NCBI GenBank assembly: GCA_021740905.1
Contig: JAIOYV010000067.1
Location: 1-36,975 of the forward strand
Length of the DNA: 36,975 nt
DNA from: Bacteroidales bacterium
Lineage (GTDB): Bacteria > Bacteroidota > Bacteroidia > Bacteroidales > M50B96
Direction of reading: 5' to 3'
How positions within the stretch are numbered: the stretch's first letter is position 1; every line of letters starts with the position of its first letter. Below are positions 1 through 7,658 of this stretch, piece after piece. The notes beneath the pieces were generated by a model that was not told the DNA's origin, did no database searches, and saw nothing but the letters and a program-made list of their open reading frames with translations. A program made the translations under genes and the position numbers.

Positions 1-46
1 TTGTTTCAACAAGGGGAAAGTCGAATTTTTTATACTTTTATGCAGT

Positions 47-113
47 GGAATAAAGCCCATAATTTTTTTTAAAAGTTTGCGCTTCAAAAATTGGAATTTT
101 CGGGCTTTATTCC
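47..113. repeat. Inverted repeat, 12-bp perfect arms
   Basis: GGAATAAAGCCC at 47-58 is the exact reverse complement of 102-113, with a 43-nt AT-rich loop. It lies just downstream of the minus-strand gene ending at 175, so it could act as a 3'-end hairpin for that transcript. On the minus strand there is no clean T-run directly after the stem, so a terminator role is only inferred. Confidence 0.5.
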
Positions 114-174
114 TATATTAATCTTTCGGACAGCTATGCTTTGAAAATAATAAATTCTTAATCTTTTTAAAATA

Positions 175-594
175 TTAATTAGATGACGAATAAATTGAGT
201 AGTAATTACCTGAAATCCAATTCCAAAAAGTGTACTTCTGAGGTGTACCTTGATCATGCTTATAAGAATGATAATTTGGATCCTGTATCGGTAAATTAGA
301 TTCCTCCCAATCTCCAACAGTTGTTTCAGCTGAAATGTTTGTAACAATAACTATATCATTTCTGCCATGAGGTACTGACCAAGACCATACTTGACCAGGG
401 GCAATTGTTTGTGTAAGCGTAAATGGTGTACTAGTTGGTGGGAAAGTAGTGGTTTGAACAGCGCCTGTAACAGTCACCGAATATGAACTTTCAGAGCCCG
501 AAAGAACACTAATGTAGCCATCTTGTGCGATCGCCGATGAAGCGAAAATTAGTAATATGATACTAAAAAAGATATTTTTTTTCATTTTTTTCAT
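175..594 (-). CDS. Small secreted protein of unknown function
   Basis: A 139-residue protein with an N-terminal signal peptide: lysines, then a hydrophobic stretch (FFSIILLIFASSAIAQ), with likely cleavage after AIA near residue 23. A second ATG three codons in (585) is an equally plausible start. The mature part is about 115 residues, rich in Ser, Thr, aromatic residues and beta-prone segments, with no cysteines. It has no T9SS sorting domain and no lipobox, so it is probably periplasmic or released. I do not recognise the family. It is a single gene, divergent from the decayed T9SS gene on its right. Coding status is supported by the good signal peptide and by typical Bacteroidota composition. 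Confidence 0.6.
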   Translation of the reverse strand: MKKMKKNIFFSIILLIFASSAIAQDGYISVLSGSESSYSVTVTGAVQTTTFPPTSTPFTLTQTIAPGQVWSWSVPHGRNDIVIVTNISAETTVGDWEESNLPIQDPNYHSYKHDQGTPQKYTFWNWISGNYYSIYSSSN

Positions 595-861
595 TTATTA
601 AATTAGTCTTATTATTTAATTTCTACTAACAAAATATTTTCAAAATAATTTATCGCATAAATATATAGATAAAGATCATATATAAAACATGAAATTTGTC
701 ATATTATCTTTATCAAGATTTATATACATCAATTTGGAGTTTCATGGTTTACATAATTATGGTTGGAACCAGAGGGCCGCGTGCAAGTTACATGAAAATT
801 GGATCAAGTTTATAGATTTTTCGGGTAACTCAACACTGGTAGTAAATAAGGGTTTTTATGA

Positions 862-1476
862 TCGAATGCTTCTATTGGCAATAGTGTTGACGATGCTGAA
901 ATTGTTGAGTATATGAAAGTCCGCAATTCAGGTAGCTCTAACTTAAGTGTTGTTTTCAAGAAAAAAAATCTTACGAGTGTGGCTTGCGCAACCAATGACT
1001 TCTGTGTTGGTTTCAATTGCTATCCTGCAACCAGTATGTTTTCAAATCCATTTGTTGTGATGGCAGGAATGTTGCAAACAGAAGAAACTTCGTGTCATTA
1101 CAGGCCACATGGCTATGCTGGTAGTTCAACTATCAGGTACACATTCTACGATCAGAACAATCCGAACGATTCGGCTTCTGTTATAGTTGAATTTGTAGTT
1201 ACCAGCCAAATCAATGAGGCCAATGTTTCTGCTCTTGAAGTGTATCCGAACCCAGCTGTCAATATGGTGAATTTCGATTACCGCATTAATAGCACAAACG
1301 ACAGTTGGTTCACCCTTTATAATATGCTTGGCAATGCTGTAAAATCGGTATGTTTAGAAGAAAGCTCTGCTACTATCAGTGTGCCTGTCGATGACCTTGA
1401 GGCAGGAATCTATTTTTACTCGGTATCGGTAAACGGTAAGGCCATAAAAACAAGTCGGCTTATCATTAACAGATAA
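862..1476 (+). pseudogene. Decayed T9SS-sorted secreted protein (5' end lost)
   Basis: The 3' part is a recognisable Bacteroidota secreted protein. From 862 it reads SNASIGNSVDDAEIVEY, then an Ig-like domain with NDFCVGFNCYP and GSSTIRYTFYDQNNPNDSA, then a T9SS type A sorting domain (LEVYPNPAVNMVNFDY ... DLEAGIYFYSV). Members of this family, as I recall them, have a signal peptide and a short strand before the DDAEIV region. Here the same frame has stops at 847 and 859, and the first ATG (913) lies inside the conserved domain with no signal peptide. The neighbouring frame upstream (about 818-862) reads STLVVNKGFYD, which a frameshift near 862 would join to the homologous part. No hydrophobic leader is found upstream in any frame. 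I read this as a frameshifted, 5'-degraded gene. If translated from 913 it would be a 187-residue cytoplasmic fragment. Confidence 0.65.
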
Positions 1477-1502
1477 AAAAATCGAAAGATTATAAAATAT
1501 TG

Positions 1503-1530
1503 AAGGGAGGCAGATTGTTTCCCTTTTTTT
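1503..1530 (+). terminator. Possible intrinsic terminator
   Basis: AAGGGA at 1503-1508 pairs with TCCCTT at 1520-1525, followed by a T-run to 1530. The six-bp stem is short. It lies 27 nt after the decayed T9SS gene. The rest of the gap to 1732 holds only low-complexity sequence, including repeated CTCCATCA-type motifs near 1690-1730. Confidence 0.45.
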
Positions 1531-1732
1531 TGATTTCAGAACAAGGATCAATCCTGCATAAATGACGGGACAGGCTGATTTTGGATTTGTGGGTTTTCCA
1601 ACCGACTTACTTAGTATCTCTAAGATTAGTAAGTTAGCGAGGCAATGCCTTCAACCATTATGGGAAAGTTGTTTTGATACAGAGTAGAGGACTCCATCAT
1701 TCCAATCCACCACCACTCCATCACTCCATTTT

Positions 1733-2425
1733 TTATAAGTATTTCGCAACCAGCATCTCTTTTAGCTTCTTCACCCCCGTTCCGGCTTTTTCCTTAATAA
1801 ATACTGTGTTTTGTCTGGGTGTCATCATGGTATCGTTTGGGTCGACCAAATAGATTTCGGCCATTTTTGGGAGATAGCGCAACAATCCGGCAGCAGGATA
1901 CACATTCAATGATGTTCCTATTACTGCGCATACATCGGCACTTTTAAACAGAGGGGCAGCATTGGCAATGGCAGGCACAGGTTCGCCAAACCAAACAATA
2001 TGTGGCCTCAATTGAAATCCCTTTTCGCAGGTATCGCCAATTTTCAGTTCCCAACCATCCAGTTCGTAAATTAGATCTGGATCGCCTGTACTTCTTACCT
2101 TGTTCAATTCGCCATGAAGGTGGAGAATGGAAGAACTACCCGCTCTCTCGTGCAAGTTGTCAACATTTTGAGTAACAATTTGAACATCGAAATATTTTTC
2201 CAACTCAACCAATCCTTTGTGTCCATTGTTGGGTTCTACCTCGTACAATTGTTTGCGGCGTGCATTGTAGAAATCGTTTACCAGTTGCGGATTGTTGTCC
2301 CATGCCTGGGGGCTTGCTACTTCGATCACATCATATTCTTCCCACAAACCACCCATTTCGCGAAAAGTCCGGATGCCACTTTCGGCACTGATCCCGGCAC
2401 CTGTTAAGACTACTAATTTTTTCAT
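1733..2425 (-). CDS. cobB: Sir2-family NAD-dependent protein deacylase
   Basis: A 230-residue sirtuin that removes acyl groups from protein lysines using NAD+, acting in the cytoplasm. Visible motifs: GAGISAESGI (9-18) with FRE for NAD binding, QNVDNLHERAG (86-96), catalytic His104 in LHLHGEL, FGEPVP (146-151) and GTSLNVYPAAGL. Tyr53 and Arg56 (YNAR) match the Y-x-x-R signature of class III sirtuins (SIRT5/CobB), which prefer succinyl- and malonyl-lysine. The usual four zinc-binding cysteines are absent: between the HGEL and FGEP motifs there is only Cys133. The ATG at 2425 was chosen because the Rossmann motif follows at once and a TAnnTTTG promoter element overlaps the 17-codon upstream extension. 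It is monocistronic. Confidence 0.9.
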   Translation of the reverse strand: MKKLVVLTGAGISAESGIRTFREMGGLWEEYDVIEVASPQAWDNNPQLVNDFYNARRKQLYEVEPNNGHKGLVELEKYFDVQIVTQNVDNLHERAGSSSILHLHGELNKVRSTGDPDLIYELDGWELKIGDTCEKGFQLRPHIVWFGEPVPAIANAAPLFKSADVCAVIGTSLNVYPAAGLLRYLPKMAEIYLVDPNDTMMTPRQNTVFIKEKAGTGVKKLKEMLVAKYL

Positions 2426-2439
2426 ATCAGCATTTTTTA

Positions 2440-2447
2440 CAAATGTA
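2440..2447 (-). promoter_or_regulatory. Bacteroidota -7 element (TACATTTG) for the sirtuin gene
   Basis: Reading the minus strand, 2447-2440 is TACATTTG, an exact match to TAnnTTTG. It lies 15-22 nt before the ATG at 2425, giving a very short leader. No clear -33 TTTG was found, so this is a half-match. Confidence 0.4.
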
Positions 2448-2761
2448 GGGAAAATGCGGTTCTGGGAAAAGTACACGGTTTTAATTTATTGACCTCCAAA
2501 TTGTCGGATACGACCAACAATAAATCAAGCTTTTTACCTAATCAATAAATATCATTATGCCCTCTCCGAGGGCGGAACATCTTGCCAATCTCTTTTCTAT
2601 GGTTATTTCACCCTTCGTAGCTTTAGCGTAGTAGTGTTGAGCTTTTCATTTCCGAACCATTGGGGGATGGAAATTGAGACACATGCCATGCGTCTCTACC
2701 ACACTAACATCTGCGAACTACCTCCGAACTTCTCAACTTTGAACTCCGAACCACGAAACAC
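2448..2761. other. Gene-free stretch with a palindromic repeat
   Basis: I see no convincing gene here. It holds GAGACACATGCCATGCGTCTC (2676-2696), a palindrome with 10-bp arms (9 of 10 paired) of the GAGACGC...GCGTCTC type common between genes in Bacteroidota. It is followed by CGAACTACCTCCGAAC-like low-complexity sequence up to the ccsBA stop codon. Confidence 0.5.
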
Positions 2762-5700
2762 TTATTCCAGGTTGTTCTCAAAATTCCTTTCCTTGTACCC
2801 GGCAATAAGGCTAAGGATAAAGAAAGCTGCGATTGCAACATAATAGCCCATCGGAATACTCATCTCATCGCCCTTTGCATACGAGTGCATCCCGCCCAGA
2901 AAAAAGTTCACCCCAAAGTATGTCATAATAATAGCACTGTATGACCAGAAGGCGGCAAAATTAAAGGCAAAGTTGGTTTGTAGCCCCGGAATAAATTTGA
3001 GGTGGGCCGTAAATGAATACACCAAAATCGACACAAGGCACCAGGTTTCTTTGGGGTCCCAACTCCAATAGGTTCCCCAGCTTTCGTTGGCCCAGATACC
3101 ACCAAGGAAACAACCAATGGTGAGCAGGTAAAGACCGAGGATGGTAGATAGTTGGTTGAGCGTTGTCAACTCATTTATCATCCTGTCGATCTTCTCCTTG
3201 TTCTTTGGGGTTTTTATGACCATCAAAATCAAACTCAAAAGAGAACCAAAAAACACGCTGCCAAGCACACCGTAGCTGGAAGTTATCGTAGCCACGTGTA
3301 TGCTCAACCAGTAGGATTTCAATACGGGTACCAGGTTGGTTATGTCGGGGTTCATCAAAGTTAAATAGGCCACAAGCAAAGGAGCAGCAGCAAAAAGGGT
3401 AACCACAGGGATCAGCAACAATGATTTTCGCGATAACAACAATCCCGCAAACAGCCCCGACCAGGAAATAAAAATCATGGCCTCGTACCCGTTGCTAAAG
3501 GGGGCATAACCCGAGATATACCAACGGATGCCAATGCCGGCAGCATGAATAATAACGGCCAGCCAAAGAGCGATCTTTAATGCCTTGATCCCAAAGCCAG
3601 GTTTCCCTTTGCCCCTGAAAATATGACCAAACACAAGGAATATGGCCAAGATGCCCAACAGCAGGTAAACAATAGCTAGCTTCGAAAAAATATTGTAGCG
3701 GTCGTACAAAACCTCCATGTTCTTTTGGGTATCGGAAGGAAGTACGGAAGAGGCATTTTTTGCCTGGTAATTCGATAAGCCGTCTATCATAAATTCAGCA
3801 TTTTCTGAATCTCCACTTTGCAGATACCCAAGGTACATCGACAAGGCAGTTTTGATAAACAGCGAATCCATTTCTGGGATATTGTTCAACTTTGAATTAG
3901 ACGAATACCAAGGTTTGTGCGTATCATCTGGATCGGGGAAAATGGTGAACAGCATCTGGTACTGGAGCATCGAATAGATGTTCACCCGTTCGTCGATGGC
4001 AATCACATCACGGTCGAACTTACTGCGCTCGGCAGGGAATTTTTGGTTGCTTTGATCCAACAAGTTTTGCAGTTTGTACTGCGACCCTGTTTCCATATCG
4101 AAAAAATTGCGGAACGAAGCATATTTACCCTCCAGGCCAAGACGTTCGTTTAGGTTTTTATTGGCCACTTTGATTATTTTCTCGTCGTACCATTTGCCTG
4201 GGTTCATCATCATCCCCAATATAACCTGATCGGCCGAATAGCCCTCATAAGTGGCTTTACCATAAATCTTGCGCAATAAATCGAGGTTGTAGCTATGCAA
4301 TGGTTTTATCCGGCCTTCTTTTTCCTGAATCCATAATTCGCCAAACTTTTTTGCTTGGTCCTTGTCCGGAACCAATGCTGCTTCGCTTTGCGCAAAAGAA
4401 CTTGCAGCCATTCCAAATAGTATGACAAATACCAAGGCGGCTTTTTGCTGGTAGCTGCTCAATTTGCGCAACAATCCTCTAAACTGGGAGCCTTTCCAAA
4501 CCAAGGCCAATAGCATCCCAAGTATCATCAGGAAATAGCCAAGGTAGGTTGTCCTCATCCCCATCTTATCATAGTTTACCGATAGGATAGTACCCTTTTC
4601 ATCGGTATCGTAAGAAGATTGAAAGAAACGGTAGCCATCATAATTCATGATATGGTTCATATAAATGCTGTAGTCCATTATTTTGTTACCCTTTGAGTCA
4701 ATAACCTGCACATCGCTAAGGAATGAAGAGGGACTTCGAGAACCGGGGTAGCGTTCGATGATAAAATCGTTTAAGGCTACCGCGAAAGGCAGTTGATAAT
4801 AGCGTGGCCCATAAGATACTTCAATCGTATAGCCATTGTCGCTGATAAGATAGGGCACAGCGCGAAAACCACTTCCACCTCTCAGAAAGAATCTTTTCTC
4901 AACCCCCTGGTATTCATATTTCATCTCAACCACATCGGGTTTGTTGGTTTGCTCGCTTTGATCGGTAAAAAACATGATCTCGCCTTTGGGGAGATAATCC
5001 ATTAGAACGATCATGGCCTTATCGAACGAATACAACAATTGTTTATTGAAGGGATAATAGATGCCCGGCACAAGTGTACTATCAATTCCCTGGGTCATAC
5101 TTTTCATGCTACCCGAATAAATAGATTTAATGTAAAGTTGTCCGTCTTCAACTTTCAATGATATATCGCTTTTTGGATATTCTTTAAAGGCAATAATCAT
5201 GTCGCCCATCTTATTCACATCGTCGAGGCCAATTAATAGCTCTTGTCGTTGGTCATTGCTCGAAATCATAAATTGGGCAACCGGCCTACCTGTTTCAAAA
5301 GGGGCTAGGCGGCCGGAGGCAGAAGGGATATAATTCTGGCTTTCGAACTTGAATTTCTGCCCATCGAATTTTATGGTTTCATCAATATCTTCTGGTGAAA
5401 GCATGGATAAAAAGCTTTTCTTAAATTGATATTCGCTTGTTGTTCCATTGCTGATTTTAGTTTGCAAGAATGAAGCGGATGAACCAAAATAATCGGAACT
5501 TGACCCCTCGCGGATGTGCATCATGCCATCTATACTATTGTATCGCGTAAATGCTGCGCCAAGTACAATGACTATAAATGCAAGGTGAAAGAGCAAAACA
5601 GGCAATTTGCTCATCCGGTACATCTTAAACCTGAATACATTTACAACCAGGCTAATGGCCAAAACAACCATGATGGCCTCGAACCATTTGGCATTGTATA

Positions 5701-5830
5701 TTACAGCTTTTGAGGCGGTTGTGCCATACATATCTTCGATAAAGGTGGCATAGCCAATGGAGATTGCAAACACAATGAGCAACACAGCCATGAACGGCAT
5801 CCCAAAAATGGAATAGAATATTTTTTTCAT
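2762..5830 (-). CDS. ccsBA: Fused ResB-CcsA cytochrome c biogenesis protein (System II)
   Basis: A 1022-residue membrane protein that exports haem and attaches it to apocytochrome c CXXCH sites outside the inner membrane. The N-terminal part (about 1-450) is ResB/CcsB-like: transmembrane segments near residues 8-30, 45-65 and 78-98, then a long periplasmic region ending in a membrane segment near 425-445. A linker domain starts near 475. The CcsA/ResC part occupies roughly 720-1015 and has many membrane segments and the tryptophan-rich haem-handling motif WGTYWSWDPKETW (about residues 917-930). Conserved histidines flank it in SIHVATITSSYG and SFTAHLKF. Fusion of CcsB to CcsA is known in Bacteroidota and epsilonproteobacteria. 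It stands alone here, with no ccdA or resA neighbour. Confidence 0.93.
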   Translation of the reverse strand: MKKIFYSIFGMPFMAVLLIVFAISIGYATFIEDMYGTTASKAVIYNAKWFEAIMVVLAISLVVNVFRFKMYRMSKLPVLLFHLAFIVIVLGAAFTRYNSIDGMMHIREGSSSDYFGSSASFLQTKISNGTTSEYQFKKSFLSMLSPEDIDETIKFDGQKFKFESQNYIPSASGRLAPFETGRPVAQFMISSNDQRQELLIGLDDVNKMGDMIIAFKEYPKSDISLKVEDGQLYIKSIYSGSMKSMTQGIDSTLVPGIYYPFNKQLLYSFDKAMIVLMDYLPKGEIMFFTDQSEQTNKPDVVEMKYEYQGVEKRFFLRGGSGFRAVPYLISDNGYTIEVSYGPRYYQLPFAVALNDFIIERYPGSRSPSSFLSDVQVIDSKGNKIMDYSIYMNHIMNYDGYRFFQSSYDTDEKGTILSVNYDKMGMRTTYLGYFLMILGMLLALVWKGSQFRGLLRKLSSYQQKAALVFVILFGMAASSFAQSEAALVPDKDQAKKFGELWIQEKEGRIKPLHSYNLDLLRKIYGKATYEGYSADQVILGMMMNPGKWYDEKIIKVANKNLNERLGLEGKYASFRNFFDMETGSQYKLQNLLDQSNQKFPAERSKFDRDVIAIDERVNIYSMLQYQMLFTIFPDPDDTHKPWYSSNSKLNNIPEMDSLFIKTALSMYLGYLQSGDSENAEFMIDGLSNYQAKNASSVLPSDTQKNMEVLYDRYNIFSKLAIVYLLLGILAIFLVFGHIFRGKGKPGFGIKALKIALWLAVIIHAAGIGIRWYISGYAPFSNGYEAMIFISWSGLFAGLLLSRKSLLLIPVVTLFAAAPLLVAYLTLMNPDITNLVPVLKSYWLSIHVATITSSYGVLGSVFFGSLLSLILMVIKTPKNKEKIDRMINELTTLNQLSTILGLYLLTIGCFLGGIWANESWGTYWSWDPKETWCLVSILVYSFTAHLKFIPGLQTNFAFNFAAFWSYSAIIMTYFGVNFFLGGMHSYAKGDEMSIPMGYYVAIAAFFILSLIAGYKERNFENNLE

Positions 5831-6179
5831 ATTTACAGTAATTTCAATAAAAAATTAAAGGCAGCAAGATTACTAAAAAATGGCGAATCATATCAGGTAA
5901 TTGAATACCTAAATTGAAGATAAAGTGGATTTAGTCACTTTTTAACAATTTTTTTCAAATCAGCGAGATTGCAGAAACAAGTTCGCTGAATTAAAAAGAA
6001 AAAATGCCACAGGTTCACAGATTGTTTCAATTCTCCCATATCGAATCATGAATAATTAAGGATGATGAACCAAATCCACTTTGGAGATTCTTTTTGCAAG
6101 TTTAACATCAGGAAATTGATCATCCATGTTTCTCATATCTTTTTTTTTAAGATTAGTAAGATTTTCAACAAAAAGGGTT
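5831..6179. other. Gene-free stretch upstream of ccsBA and the tRNA
   Basis: AT-rich, with no plausible coding sequence. The ccsBA promoter should lie near 5835-5900; the best candidate (TAATCTTG on the minus strand near 5870) has one mismatch to the consensus. Nothing else is recognisable. Confidence 0.4.
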
Positions 6180-6187
6180 TATCTTTG
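6180..6187 (+). promoter_or_regulatory. Promoter -7 element (TATCTTTG) of tRNA-Arg
   Basis: An exact TAnnTTTG match ending 12 nt before the first base of the tRNA, which is the expected spacing for a stable-RNA promoter with a start site near 6194. The -33 region (about 6160) is only weakly TTG-like. Confidence 0.6.
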
Positions 6188-6199
6188 CAGCCCGAAAAA

Positions 6200-6272
6200 G
6201 GACTCGTAGCATAATGGATAGTGCACCTGGTTACGGCCCAGGAGGTTGGGGGTTCGAGTCCCTCCGAGTTCA
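6200..6272 (+). tRNA. trnR-ACG: tRNA-Arg, anticodon ACG
   Basis: A full 73-nt cloverleaf. The acceptor stem GGACTCG/CGAGTTC has one G-U pair. The D stem is GCAT/GTGC with loop AATGGATA. The anticodon stem CCTGG/CCAGG is perfect and its loop TTACGGC places ACG at positions 34-36. The variable loop is AGGTT and the T arm is GGGGG-TTCGAGT-CCCTC. The discriminator is A, and CCA is not encoded. A34 is expected to be edited to inosine to read CGU, CGC and CGA. The gene stands alone, with its own promoter and terminator. Confidence 0.95.
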
Positions 6273-6284
6273 CAAAAGGTAGAG

Positions 6285-6317
6285 ACACCATGTCAATTAC
6301 GATGTGGTGTTTTTTTA
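6285..6317 (+). terminator. Intrinsic terminator after tRNA-Arg
   Basis: ACACCA (6285-6290) pairs with TGGTGT (6305-6310), followed directly by a T-run (6310-6316). It lies 12 nt past the mature tRNA 3' end. Confidence 0.6.
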
Positions 6318-6347
6318 TACCCAAAGGGACGAGAAGTTTACCAAGTC

Positions 6348-6371
6348 GAGGCGCGACTTTTAGTCGCACTC
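6348..6371. repeat. Short palindromic repeat (GCGACT-TTT-AGTCGC)
   Basis: GAGGCGCGACT TTT AGTCGCACTC forms a hairpin with a six-bp core (6353-6358 with 6362-6367) and outer GAG/CTC pairs. It resembles the mobile-looking short palindromes scattered between Bacteroidota genes, such as 2676-2696 and 33636-33664 in this window. Confidence 0.5.
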
Positions 6372-6493
6372 CGGCATTGCAAAGTCAATCACAACCCAAC
6401 TTTAATATTTCGCAGGATGATTTCGAAAATCAAAATTTCTGAATTTTCAAGAGATAATTGCGGCATACCGAATTATTTGGGATATATTTGTAT

Positions 6494-7507
6494 ATGATAA
6501 TAAATCGATTGTCATCAAAATGCAAGTTATGGGCGATTAGGTTATTGTCTCTTATCATTGTTCTGTTTGTTTGCAATTCGTGCAATATGGAGAAAAATGA
6601 GGGGATTAACTTCGAGGTAAACGAATGTAAAAGCCTGCCTTCATTACCACCAAATGTTGCATGGTGGAATGCTGTAAGTCCTGAGTTTTATTATAATTTC
6701 TGTTGTATTAGCCCTATGAATGAACGGTTAATAGCTTATTGCAGAGAAACAGTTGAAAATAATAGACAAGATTTAGTTGTTAGAAATCTTGATACTGATT
6801 TTCAATACACCATTGATATTGGGCATAGTATTATCGTATCAGAAATTGATTGGAGTACGAAGGATTATTTGGTTTTTATAAACTTGGACTGTCAAATTGT
6901 TACAGTAAAAAGCAATGGTGAGGATTTAAATACTTTACCCATCGAAGGAATATTTTACTCCGCCCATTGGAACAATGCCGGAAATAAAATAATTGCTGTT
7001 TTGTTTTATTCCACTGAATATCCTGGTAACCGTGTAGTGATAATGGATAAGGATGGAACGAATATGGAAATTTTTAAATTTGAGGAAAGTATGTATGATG
7101 GGCGCTTTGCATCAGACGATAGTGGTTTCATTTTCAAGGATTCGCCAAATGGTTGGGGTCTGACTCATTATGACCTTAAAACAAACACAATAGATTTCAA
7201 TCCATTATATGGTGAGAGTTTAGGTAGTTTTTCCTATGCCGTAAACCCAAAAGGTTCATCTGTTGTGATCTGTGAAAATTATGGATATATGTATCTTATG
7301 GACTTAATAACAAATGAATATACTTTACTTCGTGAAAGCTGTCGAACAAAAACATATTTCTCCCCTTCCTTCTCAAGTGATGGGAAAAGCCTGTTGGTTA
7401 GACGAAGACATACACAGGCTCTTAATAGCACTACCTTAGCAGGTGAGAGCCATCTATACATGATTGATTTGGAAACAGATTATGAAGAGCGGTTAAAGTT
7501 GGATTAA
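6494..7507 (+). CDS. Lipoprotein with TolB-like beta-propeller
   Basis: A 337-residue predicted lipoprotein. After a basic stretch (NRLSSKCKLW) comes a hydrophobic segment ending in a lipobox-like LFVCNSC followed by NMEKN, so the mature protein probably starts at that cysteine. The rest looks like a WD40/TolB-type propeller: repeated blades with motifs such as VIMDKDGTNMEIFKFEE, GRFASDDSGFIFKD and SPSFSSDGKSLLVRRRH, where the S(S)DG turn is typical of PD40 repeats. Such proteins usually bind partners rather than catalyse. The ATG at 6494 was chosen over 6458 because it gives a compact signal sequence. The gene stands alone; its codon use is more AT-rich than the mevalonate operon beyond it. 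Confidence 0.75.
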   Translation: MIINRLSSKCKLWAIRLLSLIIVLFVCNSCNMEKNEGINFEVNECKSLPSLPPNVAWWNAVSPEFYYNFCCISPMNERLIAYCRETVENNRQDLVVRNLDTDFQYTIDIGHSIIVSEIDWSTKDYLVFINLDCQIVTVKSNGEDLNTLPIEGIFYSAHWNNAGNKIIAVLFYSTEYPGNRVVIMDKDGTNMEIFKFEESMYDGRFASDDSGFIFKDSPNGWGLTHYDLKTNTIDFNPLYGESLGSFSYAVNPKGSSVVICENYGYMYLMDLITNEYTLLRESCRTKTYFSPSFSSDGKSLLVRRRHTQALNSTTLAGESHLYMIDLETDYEERLKLD

Positions 7508-7518
7508 TTAGGTTAAAC

Positions 7519-7558
7519 CTGACAGCGTACGAAGGACCTGTCAGCGTTTCCGTTTTTT
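7519..7558 (+). terminator. Hairpin with T-run after the propeller lipoprotein
   Basis: CTGACAG (7519-7525) pairs exactly with CTGTCAG (7538-7544), and a TTTTTT run follows at 7553-7558 after eight nt. It sits 12 nt past the stop codon. The distance between stem and T-run makes it a weak terminator. Further copies of the same core (GACGCTGTCA near 7573) suggest it is also part of a local repeat. Confidence 0.4.
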
Positions 7559-7616
7559 GGAAGGACTTATTTCGACGCTGTCATAGCCAGTCCCGATCAT
7601 CTCGGGATCCTTCGGA

Positions 7617-7646
7617 CGATGACAGGTCGGCGGCGATGACAGGTCG
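7617..7646. repeat. 13-bp direct repeat CGATGACAGGTCG
   Basis: Two exact copies at 7617-7629 and 7634-7646, in a GC-richer patch that also contains the palindrome TCCCGATCATCTCGGGA near 7591-7607. It lies between convergent genes. Function unknown. Confidence 0.5.
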
Positions 7647-7658
7647 CGGACAGTTCTA

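Noticed and set aside
6200-6272. tRNA-Arg as an integration site for a mobile island
   Set aside because: No integrase, no direct repeat of the tRNA 3' end was noticed, and the neighbouring genes look ordinary for Bacteroidota.
6483-6490. TATATTTG as a promoter of the propeller lipoprotein
   Set aside because: It matches the consensus but is only 4-11 nt before the chosen ATG, which would give almost no leader. No -33 element was seen.
6221-6497. Open frames running over the tRNA
   Set aside because: They overlap a clear tRNA, its terminator and a palindromic repeat, and have no coding signature.
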